Shown one piece after another: positions 48,589-51,079 of a stretch of 51,079 bases of DNA. The stretch is taken from the NCBI RefSeq assembly GCF_009600885.1, contig NZ_VCLA01000022.1, positions 1 to 51,079 on the forward strand, written 5' to 3'. The first letter of the stretch is position 1, and every line of letters begins with the position of its first letter. The position numbers and the translations under genes are program-made. The notes under the pieces were generated by a model. The model was given only the letters and a program-made list of their open reading frames with translations. It was not told the origin of the DNA and ran no database searches. This DNA is from Streptomyces jumonjinensis. GTDB taxonomy: Bacteria; Actinomycetota; Actinomycetes; Streptomycetales; Streptomycetaceae.

Positions 48589-48747
48589 CCCGGGCCCGTC
48601 CGTACCGGGACCGGAGCCGGGACCTTACCGGGTCCGGAGCCGGGACCTTGCGCGGGACCGGACCGGACCGGCCGGAGTGTGAGCGCGAACGGGGCATGGG
48701 GGACACTGGGCGGGACGGACACACACCCCCGACAGGAGCCTCACCCC

Positions 48748-48933
48748 ATGCCCCGCCTCGCTCTCTACGCACTCATCGTCTGCGTGCTCGCCGTCACGGC
48801 GGCCGTGGTCTCCTTCACCCAGGGCATGTGGATCGGCGTCGTCTGGGTGCTCCTCGCCGGGCTCTCCTCCAACATGGCCTGGTACTACTTCCGCAAGGCC
48901 AAGCTCGACCGCGCCCACTCCGCCGCGAGCTGA
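48748..48933 (+). CDS. Small membrane protein
   Basis: 61 residues from an ATG with AGGAG at good spacing. Two hydrophobic helices (ALYALIVCVLAVTAAVVSFTQ and IGVVWVLLAGLSSNMAW) and a basic tail YYFRKAKLDRAHS. It is of the type conserved across Streptomyces with no known function. Its stop lies 18 bases from the convergent metalloprotease stop. Confidence 0.82.
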   Translation: MPRLALYALIVCVLAVTAAVVSFTQGMWIGVVWVLLAGLSSNMAWYYFRKAKLDRAHSAAS

Positions 48934-48951
48934 CCCGCCCGGACAGGCTCT

Positions 48952-49761
48952 CTAGCGCCCGGCGAACGAAGCGCAGAACGCGTTCTCGCCCTGCCAGAAG
49001 CGGTAGTAGTCCAGACCGCAGCCGGTCTCCAGGTCGCCGACGCCCAGCTGCCGCAGCACCGCGTCGACCCCGTCGAAGAACGCGTTGTTCACCTCGGGGA
49101 TGAAGAAGAGCAGCACGAACACCAGGATCAGCCCGAACGGCGCGAGCGGCTCCACCTGGCGGCGGATCCGGTGCGAGAGCCAGGGCTCGATCACCCCGTA
49201 CCCGTCGAGCCCCGGCACCGGCAGGAAGTTCAGGATCGCCGCGGTCACCTGGAGCAGTGCGAGAAACGCCAGCGCGTACCGGAAGACCACCGGTACGCCG
49301 TCCAGCGCGTTCAGCCAGAACGGCGCGGTGCACACCACCGCGAACAGCACGTTCGTCAGCGGCCCCGCCGCCGAGATCAGACTGTGCTTCCACCGCCCCT
49401 GGATCCGGCCGCGGTCGATGAAGACCGCGCCGCCCGGCAGCCCGATACCGCCCATGATCACGAACAGCACGGGGAGCACGATGCTGAGCAGGGCGTGGGT
49501 GTAGGCGAAGGGGTTGAGCGTCAGATACCCCTTGGCGCCGATGGACAGATCACCGCTGTGGAACGCGGTGCGCGCGTGCGCGTACTCATGCAGACAGAGC
49601 GAGACGATCCACGCCGAGGTGACGAAGAGGAAGACCGCGAGGCCGGGGACGTCGGCGAAGTCCGTCCACACCGCCCAGCCGCTCACCGCCGTCACGGCGG
49701 CGATCCCGAGGAACACGGGGCTGATGCGCCGGTCGCCGCGGTGGGAGGTTCGGGTGGGCAT
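48952..49761 (-). CDS. Site-2-protease-like M50 membrane metalloprotease
   Basis: 269 residues, five to six membrane helices. HEYAHARTA is the H-E-x-x-H zinc site; ILNFLPVPGLDGYGVIEP provides the third ligand (N-x-x-P-x-P-x-x-D-G). Such enzymes cut transmembrane substrates, for example anti-sigma factors. The N-terminus is short and there is no PDZ or CBS domain. The ATG at 49761 follows GAGGAGG. A C-terminal Cys-containing tail (ETGCGLDYYRFWQGENAFCASF) is unusual. Confidence 0.9.
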   Translation of the reverse strand: MPTRTSHRGDRRISPVFLGIAAVTAVSGWAVWTDFADVPGLAVFLFVTSAWIVSLCLHEYAHARTAFHSGDLSIGAKGYLTLNPFAYTHALLSIVLPVLFVIMGGIGLPGGAVFIDRGRIQGRWKHSLISAAGPLTNVLFAVVCTAPFWLNALDGVPVVFRYALAFLALLQVTAAILNFLPVPGLDGYGVIEPWLSHRIRRQVEPLAPFGLILVFVLLFFIPEVNNAFFDGVDAVLRQLGVGDLETGCGLDYYRFWQGENAFCASFAGR

Positions 49762-49880
49762 GGGAATGCCTCCTCGGATACGGGGACGTGCGGACCGACC
49801 GTACACGCGCGCTCCGACAGCGCACCGGGACAACGCGCGACCATGGCCGCGGGGTTCCGGCCCCGGCCCCGGGCGCTCCG

Positions 49881-49930
49881 CCTCCCGCTGCCTCCCGCCG
49901 CCTCCCGCTGCCTCCCGCTGCCTCCCGCCG
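49881..49930. repeat. 10-bp tandem repeat upstream of BTAD gene
   Basis: CCTCCCGC(T/C)G is repeated five times (49881-49930). The last copy ends 45 bases before the GTG of the BTAD regulator, in its likely promoter or leader. Confidence 0.8.
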
Positions 49931-49974
49931 CGTCCCGCGCCGGGGCACGCCGGGGGAGCGGCGACAATGAGCGG

Positions 49975-51079
49975 GTGCGTATCTCGGTACTCGGCACCAC
50001 CCAGGCCCTCCAGGGCGACGGCACCCCCGTCGCCCTCGGCGGCGCGCGGCTGCGCGCGCTGCTGACCGTGCTGGCGATACGGCCCGGACGGGCCGTCCCG
50101 GTCGGCCGCATCGTGGCCGAGGTGTGGGCCGGGGACCCTCCGGCGGACGCGCCGGGGGCCGTCCAGGCGCTGGTGGGGAGGTTGCGCCGGGCCCTGGGGC
50201 GGGACGCGGTGGCGTCGGCCGAGGGCGGCGGATATCTGCTGTGCGCCGAGGCCGACGACGTGGATCTGCACCGGTTCGACCGGCTGGCGGGGGACGGCGC
50301 GCGGGCGCTGGGGCAGGGCGACGCGGCGAAGGCGGCGGGCCTGCTCGACGAGGCGCTCGGGCTGTGGCGGGGACCCGTGCTGGCGGATCTGCCCGACCGC
50401 GCCGCACTGGCGGCCCGCTGGGAGGCCCGCCGCCTCGACGCCCGCCGCACCCGGCTGACGGCGGCGCTGGACCTCGGGTCGGCGGCGGAGGCGCTCCCGG
50501 AGCTGACGGCGCTCTGTGCGGACCATCCGATCGACGAGCCGCTCCAGGCGCTGCGGCTGCGGGCCCTCGCCGTGACGGGCCGCCCCGCCGAGGCCCTCGC
50601 GGCGTACGACGTCTTCCGCCGCCGTCTCGCGGCCCGGCTGGGCACGGACCCGGGCCCCGCCCTGCGCGCCCTCCACCGGGAGCTGCTGGCCCCCGACTGC
50701 GTAACCGCCCCGGCGCAGCCGCCGACCGCCCCCGACCTGACCGGCCTCCTCACGGGTGCGCCGGGGAGCGGGCTCCCGGGGCCGGGGGCCGCCGCGTCCG
50801 GCACCGGTGCTTCCGGACCGGCGGGCCAGGCTCCTGAGGCTCCGGGGTCGGCGGCTCAGGCTCCCGTTGCTCCCCGGTCACCGGACCGTGCGCCCGGTGC
50901 TTCCGGTGCCTCCGGGGTTTTCGGGTCGACGGACCCGGCTCCCGTCGCCCCCGCGCCGGCGGCTCAGGCTTCCGATGCTCCCCGGTCACCGGACCAGGCC
51001 CCCGGCACCCCCGCCCCCGGCGGCGTGCTCCCGGCGGCCGGGCATCCCATCCCCGGCACCCCCGCCCCCGGCAGCGTGC
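49975..51079 (+). CDS. AfsR/SARP-type regulator with BTAD domain (C-terminus beyond window)
   Basis: The frame runs from a GTG at 49975 to the window end without a stop (368 residues visible). Residues 1-85 form an OmpR-like winged helix: VRISVLGTTQAL, LGGARLRALLTVLAIRPGRAVPVGRIVAEVW, and AVQALVGRLRRALG. Residues 95-240 are the bacterial transcriptional activation domain (VDLHRFDRLAGDGARALGQGD, PIDEPLQALRLRALAVTGRPAEALAAYDVFRRRLAARLGTDPGPAL). A long Ala/Pro/Gly/Ser-rich region follows, which in larger homologues leads to NB-ARC and TPR domains. Such proteins activate secondary metabolism. Confidence 0.88.
   Translation, partial: MRISVLGTTQALQGDGTPVALGGARLRALLTVLAIRPGRAVPVGRIVAEVWAGDPPADAPGAVQALVGRLRRALGRDAVASAEGGGYLLCAEADDVDLHRFDRLAGDGARALGQGDAAKAAGLLDEALGLWRGPVLADLPDRAALAARWEARRLDARRTRLTAALDLGSAAEALPELTALCADHPIDEPLQALRLRALAVTGRPAEALAAYDVFRRRLAARLGTDPGPALRALHRELLAPDCVTAPAQPPTAPDLTGLLTGAPGSGLPGPGAAASGTGASGPAGQAPEAPGSAAQAPVAPRSPDRAPGASGASGVFGSTDPAPVAPAPAAQASDAPRSPDQAPGTPAPGGVLPAAGHPIPGTPAPGSV

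Noticed and set aside
49881..49930. Possible CRISPR-like repeats
   Set aside because: The units are 10 bp and contiguous without spacers, so they are a simple tandem repeat. No CRISPR array or cas gene is seen in the window.

Overview
The window is a high-GC actinobacterial chromosome segment, almost certainly Streptomyces. The coding sequences have strongly GC-biased third codon positions, and GTG/TTG starts are common. The gene set fits: a bifunctional RNase H/phosphatase tail, eda, yaaA and rnpB in synteny, XRE/DUF5753 regulators, Streptomyces-type primase-polymerase and HtaA proteins, a streptogrisin-like protease and a BTAD regulator. Starts given here were chosen from ribosome-binding sites and codon context. 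Family names are recalled from sequence motifs, without database searches.

Layout. (1) 1-4229 is conserved core: the phosphatase end, KDPG aldolase, YaaA, an RNB-type ribonuclease and the RNase P RNA gene. (2) About 4203-6994 is a small inserted element. The last 25 bases of rnpB are repeated at its far end with two differences, and each end carries spaced GTAGCCAC repeats. Inside are a NUDIX gene, an XRE/TPR regulator and a RelE-type toxin-antitoxin pair, but no integrase, so it looks like a non-autonomous element (CIME) or a decayed one. (3) 7068-13583 is accessory DNA. It holds two paralogous small proteins (one overlapping a HicA-like gene), a C39-peptidase/MurF-C-terminal fusion beside a broken ATP-grasp ligase, an arginase-like (UPF0489-type) gene flanked by two tiny peptide genes and hairpins, an APH-type kinase, and an XRE/DUF6879/small-protein operon.

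(4) 14428-22973 looks like a compact undescribed biosynthetic cluster: alpha/beta hydrolase, glutamate-racemase-like protein, VioC-type Fe(II)/2-oxoglutarate oxygenase, LuxR-type regulator, ATP-grasp ligase, threonine-dehydratase-like PLP enzyme and an MFS exporter. The enzyme set predicts a hydroxylated, possibly D-amino-acid-containing small peptide. (5) 23.7-34.1 kb holds secreted and housekeeping genes: S1 protease, ricin-type lectin with an array of five 11-bp repeats upstream, SDR, PhoD phosphatase, Bcr/CflA exporter, Rsm22-like methyltransferase, dimethylargininase, TetR regulator and primase-polymerase.

(6) 34.2-44.4 kb is a haem/iron locus: HmuTUV-type ABC importer, an FTR1-like membrane protein with degenerate motifs, a lipoprotein, two double-HtaA surface proteins (one sortase-type) and a haem oxygenase. 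DtxR-type iron boxes lie at the hmuT/htaA intergenic region and upstream of the oxygenase. A PhzF-like gene is embedded. (7) 44.4-51.1 kb returns to ordinary genes: methionine aminopeptidase, MFS, F420:NADP reductase, a site-2 protease and a BTAD regulator cut by the window edge.

Best leads for new biology are the peptide-ligase cluster, the arginase-like/micropeptide operon, the C39-MurF fusion, the HicA-like plus paralogue pair, and the integrase-less rnpB element.
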